From GCA-2701705 sp964342155 (GTDB lineage Bacteria > Pseudomonadota > Gammaproteobacteria > GCA-002705445 > GCA-002716945): DNA of 64,000 nt. The notes under the pieces were generated by a model. The model ran no database searches. It was not told the origin of the DNA and worked only from the letters and a program-made list of their open reading frames with translations. Positions 1 through 9,350 of this stretch are shown here, piece after piece; positions within the stretch are counted from its first letter, which is position 1, and each line of letters begins with the position of its first letter. Location: the NCBI GenBank assembly GCA_964342155.1, contig CAYFEQ010000005.1, positions 34,615-98,614 of the forward strand, written 5' to 3'. The translations under genes were made by a program, and so were the position numbers.

Positions 1-1
1 G

Positions 2-400
2 TTAGGAAACTCTCATTACGGACCTGTAAAGGGTATTTCAAAAAGTATAAGTAAGAACTACAGCAAGGTATTAAGAGATGATGAAATTGAGATAATTTCT
101 GAGACAACAAAAAAGTTAACTAAATCATTATATACCGAGGATAATATAACAGATATTTTATCAATCAATGAAAACTTATTCTATAGATACTCAGAACAAA
201 AAAAATATTTCAATGATGAAGAAAAATTAACCTTATATTATACTACTGTAAATTCTCCAAAGAGAAGAGTTTTGGTAAAGCAACCTGACATTTATTCTAT
301 TTTTGCTTTTTTTTATTCAATCTTTGTAAGAATTTTACATATACCAAGAATAATTAAACTTAAATTTTTTAAGGGAAAGGGGAAACAAAATTATACATGA
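2..400 (+). CDS. Probable sulfotransferase, C-terminal fragment (5' truncated by window edge)
   Basis: The frame is open from base 2 to the TGA at 398-400 and encodes about 132 residues with no start inside the window. The visible part begins LGNSHYGPVKG and continues with NYSKVLRDDEIEIISE. A GNS/GNP turn followed by a charged helix of this kind is how many bacterial PAPS-dependent sulfotransferases end. The PAPS-binding motifs would lie upstream, outside the window. An APS kinase homologue two genes downstream fits a need for PAPS. The stop overlaps the next start (ATGA), so the genes are probably translationally coupled. The family call is tentative because only the weakly conserved end is visible. 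Confidence 0.45.
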   Translation, partial: LGNSHYGPVKGISKSISKNYSKVLRDDEIEIISETTKKLTKSLYTEDNITDILSINENLFYRYSEQKKYFNDEEKLTLYYTTVNSPKRRVLVKQPDIYSIFAFFYSIFVRILHIPRIIKLKFFKGKGKQNYT

Positions 401-1371
401 CAGAGATATTTGCAACCGTAGGTCCATCAACATTAAATAAAAAATTTCTTACTGCAATAAATAAGAGAAAAGTAAATTTATTAAGAATTAACTTATCTCA
501 TACAAAAATTAAAGATTTAGAAAGTACTGTAAACTTTATTAAACGATATACAAAAATACCCGTATGCTTTGATACAGAAGGAGCACAAATAAGAACAACA
601 TCGATATTTAAAAATAAAATGATTTTGAAAACCAATACATCTGTATTCATCCATAAGAACAAACAAAGTAAGAAAAGTTTTAGTTTAACGCCTATAGAGG
701 CATTCGACCTCATCAATGAAGGGGATATACTATCAATTGATTTTGATAGCGTTCAGATAAAAATTATTGAGAAAAAGAATTTATCATTAAAAGCGACTGT
801 TATTAATGGAGGCAGTATTGCAATTAATAAAGGGGTATCAGTGAATAGACAAATTAAATTAGCTTCATTCACTAAAAAAGATATTCAAGCATTTAAAATT
901 GCAAAGGATCTTAAAATTAAAAATATTGCTTTATCATTTGCATCAACTGGTCAGGATGTGAAAAGACTACGCGAGATATTCAAATATCCCATAAACATAA
1001 TATCAAAAATTGAATCTAAAAGAGGTTTGAAAAATTTAAAGAATATAATAAGTGAATCAAATGGAATATTAATTGATAGAGGAGATCTTTCAAGAGAAGT
1101 TCCGTTAGAAAACATCCCTCAAACACAAAAAAATATTATAAATGTAGCAAAAAAAATGAAAAAATCAGTATATGTAGCAACTAATCTACTCGAGTCAATG
1201 GTTATTAAAAAAGATCCAACAAGAGCTGAAGTTAATGATATTTATAATACATTAATTGATGGAGCAAATGGATTAGTTCTTGCTGCTGAAACTGCCATTG
1301 GCAATTATCCATTAGAGTGTATAAATATGATTTCTAAAGTTGCCAAAGTATATAAAAAGAATCATAAATAA
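397..1371 (+). CDS. Pyruvate kinase-like protein lacking the C-terminal domain
   Basis: The 324 residues match the A and B domains of pyruvate kinase but stop where the regulatory C domain would begin (normal length about 470). Catalytic residues can be aligned: R30 and N32 in RINLSHT, D59 and R66 in FDTEGAQIRT, K204 and E206 in IISKIE, D230 in DRGDL, T262 in VATNLLESM, then PTRAEVND. The Lys that normally follows the Asp in DTKGPEIRT is Glu61 here. Its position between a probable sulfotransferase and an APS kinase in a glycan locus argues against a central glycolytic role. It may handle PEP or pyruvate for a sugar-acid pathway, or have changed function. The fold assignment is firm; the function is not. 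Confidence 0.75.
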   Translation: MTEIFATVGPSTLNKKFLTAINKRKVNLLRINLSHTKIKDLESTVNFIKRYTKIPVCFDTEGAQIRTTSIFKNKMILKTNTSVFIHKNKQSKKSFSLTPIEAFDLINEGDILSIDFDSVQIKIIEKKNLSLKATVINGGSIAINKGVSVNRQIKLASFTKKDIQAFKIAKDLKIKNIALSFASTGQDVKRLREIFKYPINIISKIESKRGLKNLKNIISESNGILIDRGDLSREVPLENIPQTQKNIINVAKKMKKSVYVATNLLESMVIKKDPTRAEVNDIYNTLIDGANGLVLAAETAIGNYPLECINMISKVAKVYKKNHK

Positions 1372-1382
1372 TTAATTTAGAA

Positions 1383-1910
1383 ATGTCACAAATAATTTGG
1401 TTTACAGGAATGTCAGGAGCTGGTAAATCTACGATTCTTGAATATGCAAACAAATATGTTCAAAGTAAAAAAATGAATACAGCTTGTATTGATGGAGATC
1501 AAATTAGGAACAAGTATAAAATTCCAGTTGGATTTTCTTATGATGAAATCTGTATGAATAATAGATCAGTTGCATCACTATGTAAGTCAATTTCAGAAAA
1601 GCATGATTTTATTTTTGTAGCTGTTATTTCTCCGTATGAAAAATTAAGAGAAGAAATTAAATCATTACTAAATAATAATATTCATTTTGTATATGTATAT
1701 GCTGATATAGATGTATTAAAAAAGCGCGATGTTAAAGGTTTATATAAAAAAGCTGATAATGGAGTAATAGATAATCTAATTGGATATTCAAAAAACTCGC
1801 CATATGAAAAACCAACTAATCCTTCCTTGAAGATCAACACTTCAATAAAAAGTTTAGATGAATGTAAGGAACAAATAAAAATATTTATTGATTCGTTATT
1901 AAACCAATAA
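1383..1910 (+). CDS. Adenylylsulfate (APS) kinase-like protein
   Basis: A 175-residue P-loop kinase of the CysC family. It has the Walker A motif GMSGAGKST at residues 9-17, an IDGDQIRNK segment (the family's DGDxxR), a GFS segment, and the VISPYEKLREE motif that corresponds to the ISPY region of APS kinases. CysC phosphorylates adenylylsulfate to PAPS, the sulfuryl donor of sulfotransferases, which fits the probable sulfotransferase at the left edge. No ATP sulfurylase (CysND) gene is in the window. CysC-like kinases in glycan loci sometimes act on other substrates, so exact specificity is uncertain. Its stop overlaps the next start by one base (TAATG). Confidence 0.75.
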   Translation: MSQIIWFTGMSGAGKSTILEYANKYVQSKKMNTACIDGDQIRNKYKIPVGFSYDEICMNNRSVASLCKSISEKHDFIFVAVISPYEKLREEIKSLLNNNIHFVYVYADIDVLKKRDVKGLYKKADNGVIDNLIGYSKNSPYEKPTNPSLKINTSIKSLDECKEQIKIFIDSLLNQ

Positions 1911-2929
1911 TGTTATTAAATAAAGAAAATAGATGCTTTATAAAATATTTATTTACGTTTAGTGGTATCTTTAACACACTTAAATTTTTAATTCGTAAAT
2001 TATATAATAAATGTTTTAGAAAAAATGATTATCATAATTACACAAAGCTTTTTAAATCTATTTTTAAAAGATATGGTTGTAATAAAAAATTTGATTTATT
2101 TAAAAATGAAATCAATAGTTCAGCTAAAAAATATAAAATTCTTCTTGCAACAAAACCTTATCTACTGGATGAAAAGACTGACTGGAATATTAAATTTGAT
2201 GATGAAGAAGATTATGAATCATTACATCGGTTTATTTGGTTAAGATATTTATTATCATCTGAAAAATCTATTTCAACTGAAGAAATCAATTTTATTGAAA
2301 ACATCTTATTCTCCTGGTCAAATAAATTTATCCATGAGTGTTTTGATGATAAATCATTAGTTTGGCATCCTTACACGCTCTCTGAAAGAATTATAAATAT
2401 TATAATCTTTTATGTAGTTTCAAATAGAAAAATGCCCATAAGTATTCAGAAAAATCTACATTTTATGCTGTCTATACTTATAAAAAGATTAGAGTTCTAT
2501 AATTATGGCCATGGCAATCATCTAATCAATAACTCAAGAGCGTTATTATATTACGCGCTATATTTTGATGACGAAGAATTATTAAGTTACGCTATACAAT
2601 TACTAAGATATTCAACTGAGAGCTTTGTTATAAATAAGTATACTTGCGATGGATCATCTCATTATCAATTATTATTATATTATTGGTTTGAGGATTTAAA
2701 ACAGTTTAGTAATAAATATAAGAAAAAAGCAATTTCAGAATTATTATCTAACTATAATTTTTATCTAAAATCAGGATTAGAAACCTTTCTGATAAAAAAT
2801 AACAAAAATATGATATTTACAGGTGATATTTCGCCAGATTATCCTCCAAATTATTTATTAACACTCTTAGATGACAAAAAGTTATTTTTAAAAGAATATT
2901 CACTTAATTTACTTTATAAAAGATTATAA
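1910..2929 (+). CDS. Heparinase II/III family protein, N-terminal (toroid) part
   Basis: The 339 residues resemble the N-terminal alpha/alpha-toroid half of heparinase II/III-like proteins found in O-antigen and capsule loci. Visible family features are YGHGNHLINNSRAL around residues 197-210, a DGSSHYQLLLYYW segment near residue 245, and GDISPDYPPNYLL near the end. The reading frame ends in TAA at 2927-2929. The beta-sandwich half of the family follows at once in the +1 frame, starting at base 2931. A complete family member would be one protein of roughly 570 residues. This is therefore either a genuinely split gene or a single-base frameshift or sequencing error. It may cleave or edit an acidic polysaccharide. 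Confidence 0.7.
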   Translation: MLLNKENRCFIKYLFTFSGIFNTLKFLIRKLYNKCFRKNDYHNYTKLFKSIFKRYGCNKKFDLFKNEINSSAKKYKILLATKPYLLDEKTDWNIKFDDEEDYESLHRFIWLRYLLSSEKSISTEEINFIENILFSWSNKFIHECFDDKSLVWHPYTLSERIINIIIFYVVSNRKMPISIQKNLHFMLSILIKRLEFYNYGHGNHLINNSRALLYYALYFDDEELLSYAIQLLRYSTESFVINKYTCDGSSHYQLLLYYWFEDLKQFSNKYKKKAISELLSNYNFYLKSGLETFLIKNNKNMIFTGDISPDYPPNYLLTLLDDKKLFLKEYSLNLLYKRL

Positions 2930-2930
2930 G

Positions 2931-3623
2931 ATGTGGAAAAAAGTAGAATATGGATTATGGAGCTTAGTGCTTAAGGAGAATGAAGACAAGATTGGATTTT
3001 ATAATCATTCACATCATGATTTTTTACACTTAAATTTAAATTATGATCAAATACCAATCCTAATTGATACCGGAAGAGGTTCTTATAGCGACACTAGAGC
3101 GCATAGCAAATCATATTTACCTGAATATCATAATAGTGTAAGAATAAATGGATTAGGTTATAAACCGGATAATATGAGACTTTATCCTCCAGAATACATA
3201 AATCATATTCATGATATCAAGATTGACGAATTAGATGAAAAATTAAAGATCACAATTTTTACTAATGGGTTTAATCGAATAGATAAAGAAATAAATTTCA
3301 AAAGGGAAGTTAGTTTATATAAAGATAGGGTTGTAATAAAAGATATATCTGAAGCTAAAAAATCTTATTTAATAGAAAACTTCTTTCATTTTAATAATAA
3401 TTTAGAGATTGTAGATAAAAAAACAAATTTATTAACAAATGGAAAAAATAAATTTAGGTTTATTTCCAACAATAGTTGCACTGAATATAAAAATAGTATT
3501 TATAATAAAGATTTATATTACATATCAAGGCAATATGGTGAGTTAGAAGAAAGTTTTGGATATTATATTTCTCAAAATTTTAATTTAGATGAATCTATCA
3601 CACATAAAATTATAGTGAGCTAA
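2931..3623 (+). CDS. Heparinase II/III-like protein, C-terminal part (split from upstream ORF)
   Basis: The 230 residues correspond to the heparinase II/III C-terminal beta-sandwich domain. Matching features are HSHHDFLHLNLNYDQIP followed by PILIDTGRGSYSD and PEYHNSVRINGLG, the family's HxHxDxL, DxGxxxY and HNxVxV(D/N)G motifs. It lies one base after the stop of the toroid half, in a different frame, without a Shine-Dalgarno sequence of its own. The frame is also open upstream of the ATG, so one inserted or deleted base would join the halves. The family acts by beta-elimination on uronic-acid polysaccharides; in assembly loci the exact role is usually unknown. Confidence 0.7.
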   Translation: MWKKVEYGLWSLVLKENEDKIGFYNHSHHDFLHLNLNYDQIPILIDTGRGSYSDTRAHSKSYLPEYHNSVRINGLGYKPDNMRLYPPEYINHIHDIKIDELDEKLKITIFTNGFNRIDKEINFKREVSLYKDRVVIKDISEAKKSYLIENFFHFNNNLEIVDKKTNLLTNGKNKFRFISNNSCTEYKNSIYNKDLYYISRQYGELEESFGYYISQNFNLDESITHKIIVS

Positions 3624-3626
3624 ATT

Positions 3627-5477
3627 ATGTGCGGAATATGTGGATATATTAATTTAAATCAAACTTCTCAAATTAATGACAATACGATTGTTAAAATGGC
3701 TAATAGAATGGAGCATCGTGGTCCTGATGACATTGGGCATTATTCAGAAAACAGTTTTTCATTAGCTATGAGAAGATTATCAATTATTGATACAGAAAAT
3801 GGTAATCAACCTATTTATTCTGATGATAAAAAAATTGTAATTATAATGAATGGAGAACTCTATAACTATAAACAACTAAGAGATGAGTTGATGGCTAAGA
3901 ACATTAAATTTAAAACTAACTCAGATACAGAAGTTGTATTAAAAATGTATGAATTATATGGTCTGACTTGTATTGATAAACTTCAAGGTATGTTCGCCTT
4001 TTGCATAAATGATTCAAAATTGAATATTACCTGGTTGGTTAGAGATCGTTTTGGAATTAAACCCTTACTTTATTATTACGATTCAGAAAAACTAATATTT
4101 GGATCTACGATTGATTCTATGCTTGCTTCAAAACAAATTGACACATCATTAGATGAGACAAGTATAAGATTATATTTGCTAATATCTTATATACCTACAC
4201 CTCATACTATTTATAAGAATATCAAGAAGTTGCAACCAGGTCATCAAATAATTATCAGAGATAAATCTGTCGCCATATCTAAGTATTGGGAAATTGAAGA
4301 TCATATAGATTCAAAAAAAAATCTTAAGTCTGAAGATGATTTTATTGATTTATTAAATAAATCTATTGATATTCACTCTGTGTCAGATGTTCCAGTAGGG
4401 ACTTTTTTAAGTGGAGGGATAGATAGTTCTGTTATTACAAAACTTTATAAAAAAATAAGTCGTGATGATTTTAATACATTTTCAGCAGAATTTGACGGGA
4501 AAGATAACGCAGATTCAAAGACAGCTAATCTAATATCAGATAAATTAAAGACAACACATCATAATATTAAAATTACTTCTGATGAGTTTTTACCAAATCT
4601 AGATGAATTAATTAACTATTTAGATGAACCTTTATATGATTCATCAATGGTTGCTTCATATCTGTTATCAAAAACAGCACAAAAAAATAAAATAAAGGTA
4701 CTTTTAGCAGGAAATGGGGCTGATGAAATCTTTGGTGGATATCATAGGCATTATTCAACAATTAAATCATTAACGGCAGGGAAGTTAAAAATATTTTCAG
4801 ATAGATTTCTTAAAAACTTATCATGGATATTGCCGAATTCTTATCATAAATTAGTTCAACTTAAATATGAACATATATCTCATGCGATTACTTTTTCTGG
4901 AATAAATTTAGAAACATATAGAAATGTTGTTAAAAATAGTGATTTTGATTCTATAAATAACTTACTAAATAATTATTTCAATGTAAATCATGATGAAAAT
5001 CTATCATATTCGAAGAAAATGATGATAAAAGACCTTAGAACTTATTTATTAGATAATGGGTTGAATATTCTAGATAAAACAACTATGGCTGCATCAATTG
5101 AAGGTAGGGTTCCGTATCTTGATCATAAATTAGTTGAACATTTATTTTCAATGCATGAAAAATCATATTTATCAAATAATTATCATGGTTCAAAACCAAT
5201 GTTGAAAAGATATGCAAATAGAATTGATTTAAATGAAGTTACAAAAAGGAAAAAGTCTGGCTTTAATCAGCCATTAGAAAAAATATTCTCTTCATCTAAG
5301 AATATAAAAAAAATTAAAGAAACTTTAATCGAATCTAATAAGCATCTTAGTAAGTTTATAAATATAGAAGAATTAATATCAATAATAGATAGCAATAAGA
5401 ATAATAAGAGCCTAGAGAATATTATGAATATTTATGTATTAGCAAAATGGTTTAATAAAAAACATATACAACAATGA
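3627..5477 (+). CDS. asnB: Asparagine synthase (glutamine-hydrolysing) family amidotransferase
   Basis: A 616-residue AsnB-type protein. The N-terminal Ntn glutaminase domain starts MCGICGYI, with Cys2 as nucleophile, and carries RGPDD and MNGELYN. The synthetase domain has the PPi-loop SGGIDSS at about 262-268 and GADEIFGGY further on. These enzymes use glutamine ammonia and ATP to amidate a carboxylate. In polysaccharide loci AsnB homologues are thought to amidate uronic or other sugar acids, or simply to supply asparagine. Placement between the heparinase-like gene and a glycosyltransferase favours sugar modification. The stop overlaps the next start (ATGA). Confidence 0.85.
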   Translation: MCGICGYINLNQTSQINDNTIVKMANRMEHRGPDDIGHYSENSFSLAMRRLSIIDTENGNQPIYSDDKKIVIIMNGELYNYKQLRDELMAKNIKFKTNSDTEVVLKMYELYGLTCIDKLQGMFAFCINDSKLNITWLVRDRFGIKPLLYYYDSEKLIFGSTIDSMLASKQIDTSLDETSIRLYLLISYIPTPHTIYKNIKKLQPGHQIIIRDKSVAISKYWEIEDHIDSKKNLKSEDDFIDLLNKSIDIHSVSDVPVGTFLSGGIDSSVITKLYKKISRDDFNTFSAEFDGKDNADSKTANLISDKLKTTHHNIKITSDEFLPNLDELINYLDEPLYDSSMVASYLLSKTAQKNKIKVLLAGNGADEIFGGYHRHYSTIKSLTAGKLKIFSDRFLKNLSWILPNSYHKLVQLKYEHISHAITFSGINLETYRNVVKNSDFDSINNLLNNYFNVNHDENLSYSKKMMIKDLRTYLLDNGLNILDKTTMAASIEGRVPYLDHKLVEHLFSMHEKSYLSNNYHGSKPMLKRYANRIDLNEVTKRKKSGFNQPLEKIFSSSKNIKKIKETLIESNKHLSKFINIEELISIIDSNKNNKSLENIMNIYVLAKWFNKKHIQQ

Positions 5478-6286
5478 TTTCAGTTATCTGCCCATATCAT
5501 AATTGTTCTAAAATTATTTTAAATGCCATTAATAGTCTGTTAAGTCAGGAAGTTGATAATAAACTATTTGAAGTTATCTTTATTGATGATGGATCCACTG
5601 ATGATACCACCAATATTGTTGCTAACAATCTTATTAAGTTTAAACAAAAAAATATTTCTTCTAGAATTATATCTCAAAATCATAAAGGCGCTGGCAGCGC
5701 AAGAAATCTAGGTATCAATAATTCTAAATATGATTTTATTGCATTTTTAGATGCAGATGATAGATGGAAAGATTTAAAACTGTCAAAATGTATAAATACA
5801 ATTAAAAAGTATGGAAATGATGTAAATTTGATTATCCATGATGAATTATTTATTAGGTGTGATAATTCCACACAAAGGATTCACAATGGTAATTTTTACT
5901 ATTCTACAATCGCTGAATCACTGTATAGACGTAATACATTTTCAACATCGGCGATAGTATTGAATAAAAATTTACTTAAAAAATATGGACTTTTTAATGA
6001 AAATCTTATGTCGAGTCAAGATTATGAGTTATGGCTAAGAATGGCTCCAAATTTAAAAGTAATTAGAATTGATGAAGTATTAGGAGAATATTATGAAAAC
6101 CCTAATGGAATAACATCAAAATACTATGCAAAGAGATTTTTGGATCAATTACGTATAGCCTATAAATATAGAAGCTATGTTTCTATACCAATATATATAT
6201 ATAAAATTTGTAGAATATTACTCAGTAAACAATGGATATACGGATTGTCAAATTTAATCACTTCAAAAAAAGGACATAATTATTAA
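5474..6286 (+). CDS. Family 2 glycosyltransferase
   Basis: A 270-residue GT-A fold protein with typical GT2 features: SVICPYHNCSKII at the N-terminus, IDDGSTDDTT near residue 36, FLDADDRW as the DXD-like metal site near residue 95, and SSQDYELWLRM as the acceptor-side ED motif. It should transfer a sugar from a nucleotide donor to the growing repeat unit at the cytoplasmic membrane. No transmembrane segment is obvious. It overlaps asnB by 4 bases. Donor and acceptor cannot be told from sequence. Confidence 0.85.
   Translation: MISVICPYHNCSKIILNAINSLLSQEVDNKLFEVIFIDDGSTDDTTNIVANNLIKFKQKNISSRIISQNHKGAGSARNLGINNSKYDFIAFLDADDRWKDLKLSKCINTIKKYGNDVNLIIHDELFIRCDNSTQRIHNGNFYYSTIAESLYRRNTFSTSAIVLNKNLLKKYGLFNENLMSSQDYELWLRMAPNLKVIRIDEVLGEYYENPNGITSKYYAKRFLDQLRIAYKYRSYVSIPIYIYKICRILLSKQWIYGLSNLITSKKGHNY
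6271..6274 (+). promoter_or_regulatory. Shine-Dalgarno AGGA deciding a non-ATG start at 6282
   Basis: The sequence AAAAAAAGGA ends at 6274, seven bases before an ATT codon at 6282, in frame with the PLP-enzyme gene that follows. No ATG or GTG exists in the frame upstream of TTG 6339. The 19 codons between ATT and TTG encode protein-like sequence (NRKITIQPQFSYKK). Confidence 0.45.
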
Positions 6287-7307
6287 TAGAAAAATTACAA
6301 TACAACCACAATTTAGTTATAAAAAACTATTATCATCTTTGTATGAAAAGAATAATAAAATCAATAAAAATTTATATAAATCAGGAAGATATGCATTATA
6401 TTATGGATTATCAAAAGTACTGAAACACAAAGTAAAATTAAAAAAGATTTTATTGCCTAACTTTATATGTAAAGAAGTAATTCAGCCATTACAAAGATTA
6501 GATTTAAATATAGATTTTTACCATGTTAATCGGGACTTAAATATAAATATAGAAGAAATAGTAAATAAAAATATAAAAGATTCAACAATTTTCTTTGTAG
6601 TTAATTATTTTGGCTTCCCAGCAGATTGGAATTCTATTAATTCTCTAAAAAAAGATTTAAATTTATTTGTTGTAGAAGACAATGCACACTCAGCATTTAC
6701 TAAATATAAGAATAAGAGGTTAGGGGATCAAGGAGATTTATCATTTAATAGTTTGAGAAAATTTTTACCAATACTAGGTGGCTCAGAATTAATGACAGAT
6801 TATAGTAATGAAACAATATATCAAAACCAAGTTAGTAGGATGCCATCACTTGAGGAGCTTAAATATTCATTGAGGCATCTTAAACCCAGTATATTGAAAA
6901 ATAAAAAAAATAATGGAGTTGCTGATGATAGTTTTAATTTGAAGCTATCGTCTATAGACTGGATATCAAATACACTATTAAATAAGAATAGTTTTGATGA
7001 AAATAAAATAGCTGAATCAAGAATAAATAACTATAAATTTTGGGAGAAATATTTACATAATTGGGATGTAAAACTTTTTGACCATCTTAAAATAAACAAT
7101 GATATATGCCCTTATGCTTTCCCTTGCATAACTAAAAATAATGATCAAACAAAAAAAATAATAGAATGGGGAAATAAAAAAAATATCAATATAATTAAAT
7201 GGCCAAAATTTCCAAATCATAAAAGATTTATTTATCCAGAAAATGATCTACAAAATGTGATTCTATTTCCTGTAAATCATCAATACGATTTAAATAAGAT
7301 ACTATGA
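6282..7307 (+). CDS. DegT/DnrJ-type PLP-dependent (aminotransferase-fold) protein
   Basis: A short fold-type I PLP enzyme, 322 residues from TTG 6339 or 341 from ATT 6282. Counting from ATT, VVEDNAHS carries the PLP-pyridine Asp near 133 and SLRKFLPILGG carries the expected Schiff-base Lys near 160. The RKxLPxxxGG form is typical of a DegT subgroup in surface-glycan loci. The start is unusual. A good AGGA site precedes ATT 6282, and the extra N-terminal residues look coded, so I favour ATT and an overlap of about 5 bases with the upstream gene. It probably transaminates a nucleotide-linked keto sugar; the substrate is unknown. Confidence 0.65.
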   Translation: MNRKITIQPQFSYKKLLSSLYEKNNKINKNLYKSGRYALYYGLSKVLKHKVKLKKILLPNFICKEVIQPLQRLDLNIDFYHVNRDLNINIEEIVNKNIKDSTIFFVVNYFGFPADWNSINSLKKDLNLFVVEDNAHSAFTKYKNKRLGDQGDLSFNSLRKFLPILGGSELMTDYSNETIYQNQVSRMPSLEELKYSLRHLKPSILKNKKNNGVADDSFNLKLSSIDWISNTLLNKNSFDENKIAESRINNYKFWEKYLHNWDVKLFDHLKINNDICPYAFPCITKNNDQTKKIIEWGNKKNINIIKWPKFPNHKRFIYPENDLQNVILFPVNHQYDLNKIL

Positions 7308-8050
7308 AAAAGACTTTTAAAAGACATATAAAGAACTTCATAAGAGATTCGTTTGGTTCAATTTACTATCATTCATATAAAAGATTTTCTAATGAACAAG
7401 GTAATAGATCCTTGATCTACCATGCATTTGGACTAAAGCTTAAACATGATACGTATGGTATTAGTATTGATATAAATAAATTTAATGAACACATCAAATA
7501 TCTGTATGAAAATTATAAAATAATATCTTTAAAAGATTATGGCAATTATGATTCTAATAGTGTTTCTATTACAATAGATGATGGTTATAAAGACACTATT
7601 TCAGCAATAGATATTTTGAATTCTTATGACATGCCATTTGATTTATTCATCACTACAGATAATATTGATAAGAAAAATCATCTTTCATCTCAGGATATTC
7701 GTGATATCGCAAGCTTGAATATCGCCAATATTGGAAGTCATGGTTGCTCACATAATCGATTAACTGATCTAAATTCTTCACAGCAAAGCAATGAAATTAA
7801 TGAAAGTAAGGAGAAATTAGAAAATATAATTGGTTCAAAAATAGAGAGTTACTCTTATCCGCATGGATCACATAACGCTAAAACATTAAAAATTATGGAA
7901 TTATCTGGATACAATTATGCAGCTTCAAGTATAAAGGGGCTTAACTGTAAATTAACATCAAAGTACATCTTAAGAAGGAGTGAAATAATAAGCACTGACA
8001 CAATAAAAGATGTTTCAAAAAAAATTAGAGGATATTATGATTACTACTAG
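7304..8050 (+). CDS. Polysaccharide deacetylase family (NodB-like, CE4) protein
   Basis: A 248-residue NodB-fold protein. SITIDDGYKDT (D92, D93) matches the CE4 motif TFDDG, and SHGCSHNRL at 145-153 supplies the two metal-binding His (H146, H150). SYPHGSHN matches a later motif. These enzymes remove N- or O-acetyl groups from amino sugars, using a metal. No clear signal peptide is seen, so action on a cytoplasmic or lipid-linked intermediate is possible. It overlaps the preceding gene by 4 bases (ATGA) and the next gene by a few bases. Confidence 0.8.
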   Translation: MKKTFKRHIKNFIRDSFGSIYYHSYKRFSNEQGNRSLIYHAFGLKLKHDTYGISIDINKFNEHIKYLYENYKIISLKDYGNYDSNSVSITIDDGYKDTISAIDILNSYDMPFDLFITTDNIDKKNHLSSQDIRDIASLNIANIGSHGCSHNRLTDLNSSQQSNEINESKEKLENIIGSKIESYSYPHGSHNAKTLKIMELSGYNYAASSIKGLNCKLTSKYILRRSEIISTDTIKDVSKKIRGYYDYY

Positions 8051-9350
8051 TTTTAAGATTAATTATGAAAATTTTTTAAAATTTACAATCATAGTAATAT
8101 TTTTTGGAATTTTTTCGAGAACATTTGCTAAAGTTCCTGCTGCCCTTATTGAATATTCAGTAATCTTAGTTGCTCTTACTATGGCATTTATTTATATATC
8201 CGAAAGATTGACTAAACAACAAGCGATTTCTACTATTTTTTACTTATTTGCACTTTACCTTATCGCTCATTTATTTGTTGCATGCGTTTTTAGACCTGCT
8301 GAAACTGGAGTACCTTTTTATTTTATTATTTTTTCAAATATGCATGAATTTGCACTGTCAACACTTGGATATTTTTTACCATTCTTATTTATTCCTTTAC
8401 GTCATTACGATACAAGAAAATTTGATGACTTTATGTGTTTACTTATAAAGATCTCTATTATTTATACTTTATTTGAACAACTACTATCGCTTGGTGGTTT
8501 TAGAGGGGTGTTTGAACAAGTATACAAAAATGCCGGTTTAGTCCAACCTCAAAATATTTCTTCAAAAAGCTTAGGATTATACAGAGTATGGGGTTCTATA
8601 GGCTCACCGCAATTATTGGGTATTTTTAATATCATAGCTTTCTTCTATCTCATGAGCAATAACCAGAAGAATTGGGCAATGTTGAGTGTTTTAGCCATAT
8701 TTTTAAGTACATCTAAAACTGCTTATTTTATTTTTCTAATACTTTTTTTAATCTATTTAATATATAAGAGGCATTATTTAATTTTTATAACAATAACGAT
8801 TATCTCATTGATTAGTGCTTATTATGCCATAGTATTCTTGAATCATATGGAAGATTTGCAAAGTGATGATTACCAAATGGCACAGCATTTTATTGGCTCT
8901 GTAAGAGGCTATTTTATTCTTTTTGATCAAACCTTGGATTACAAAAACATTAGACATGATGATGGTCCATTCATACATGTCCTGCAATATTTTCGTGATA
9001 ACCCCTGGCAGCTTATTTTTGGGAAAGGTATAACATATGCGGCTATAGATACGGGATATGCCTTCGATATTTCTTCTAAGTCTATTCTTGAGTATAGGTA
9101 CTTATCATCAGATTTCTATTTTTTAACCTTCTTTGAACAATATGGCTTTGTAGGAATGATTTTATTTATTAACTTATATCTTATTTATCCATTAATACTT
9201 CTTAGAAGAAATTTTGATTACAGTTATTTCATTCCAATAACATTTTTCTTATCAATATTGCACTATCCGCCACAAATATCAAAAATAATGATGATCTTTG
9301 TTGGTTACATAATTTGGAAAATGTATCTAACTGAGAGGAAAGAAACATGA
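8037..9350 (+). CDS. Wzy-like O-antigen/capsule polymerase (polytopic membrane protein)
   Basis: About 437 residues, mostly hydrophobic, with roughly 10-12 predicted membrane segments and one larger hydrophilic loop around residues 260-345. This layout is typical of Wzy/O-antigen ligase family proteins; conserved sequence motifs are few, so the call rests on topology and context. I chose ATG 8037 over the upstream ATG 8010 because AGAGG (8027-8031) lies at good spacing before 8037. It would polymerise lipid-linked repeat units on the periplasmic side. No Wzx flippase is visible in the window, so that gene probably lies to the left. The stop overlaps the next start. Confidence 0.65.
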   Translation: MITTSFKINYENFLKFTIIVIFFGIFSRTFAKVPAALIEYSVILVALTMAFIYISERLTKQQAISTIFYLFALYLIAHLFVACVFRPAETGVPFYFIIFSNMHEFALSTLGYFLPFLFIPLRHYDTRKFDDFMCLLIKISIIYTLFEQLLSLGGFRGVFEQVYKNAGLVQPQNISSKSLGLYRVWGSIGSPQLLGIFNIIAFFYLMSNNQKNWAMLSVLAIFLSTSKTAYFIFLILFLIYLIYKRHYLIFITITIISLISAYYAIVFLNHMEDLQSDDYQMAQHFIGSVRGYFILFDQTLDYKNIRHDDGPFIHVLQYFRDNPWQLIFGKGITYAAIDTGYAFDISSKSILEYRYLSSDFYFLTFFEQYGFVGMILFINLYLIYPLILLRRNFDYSYFIPITFFLSILHYPPQISKIMMIFVGYIIWKMYLTERKET

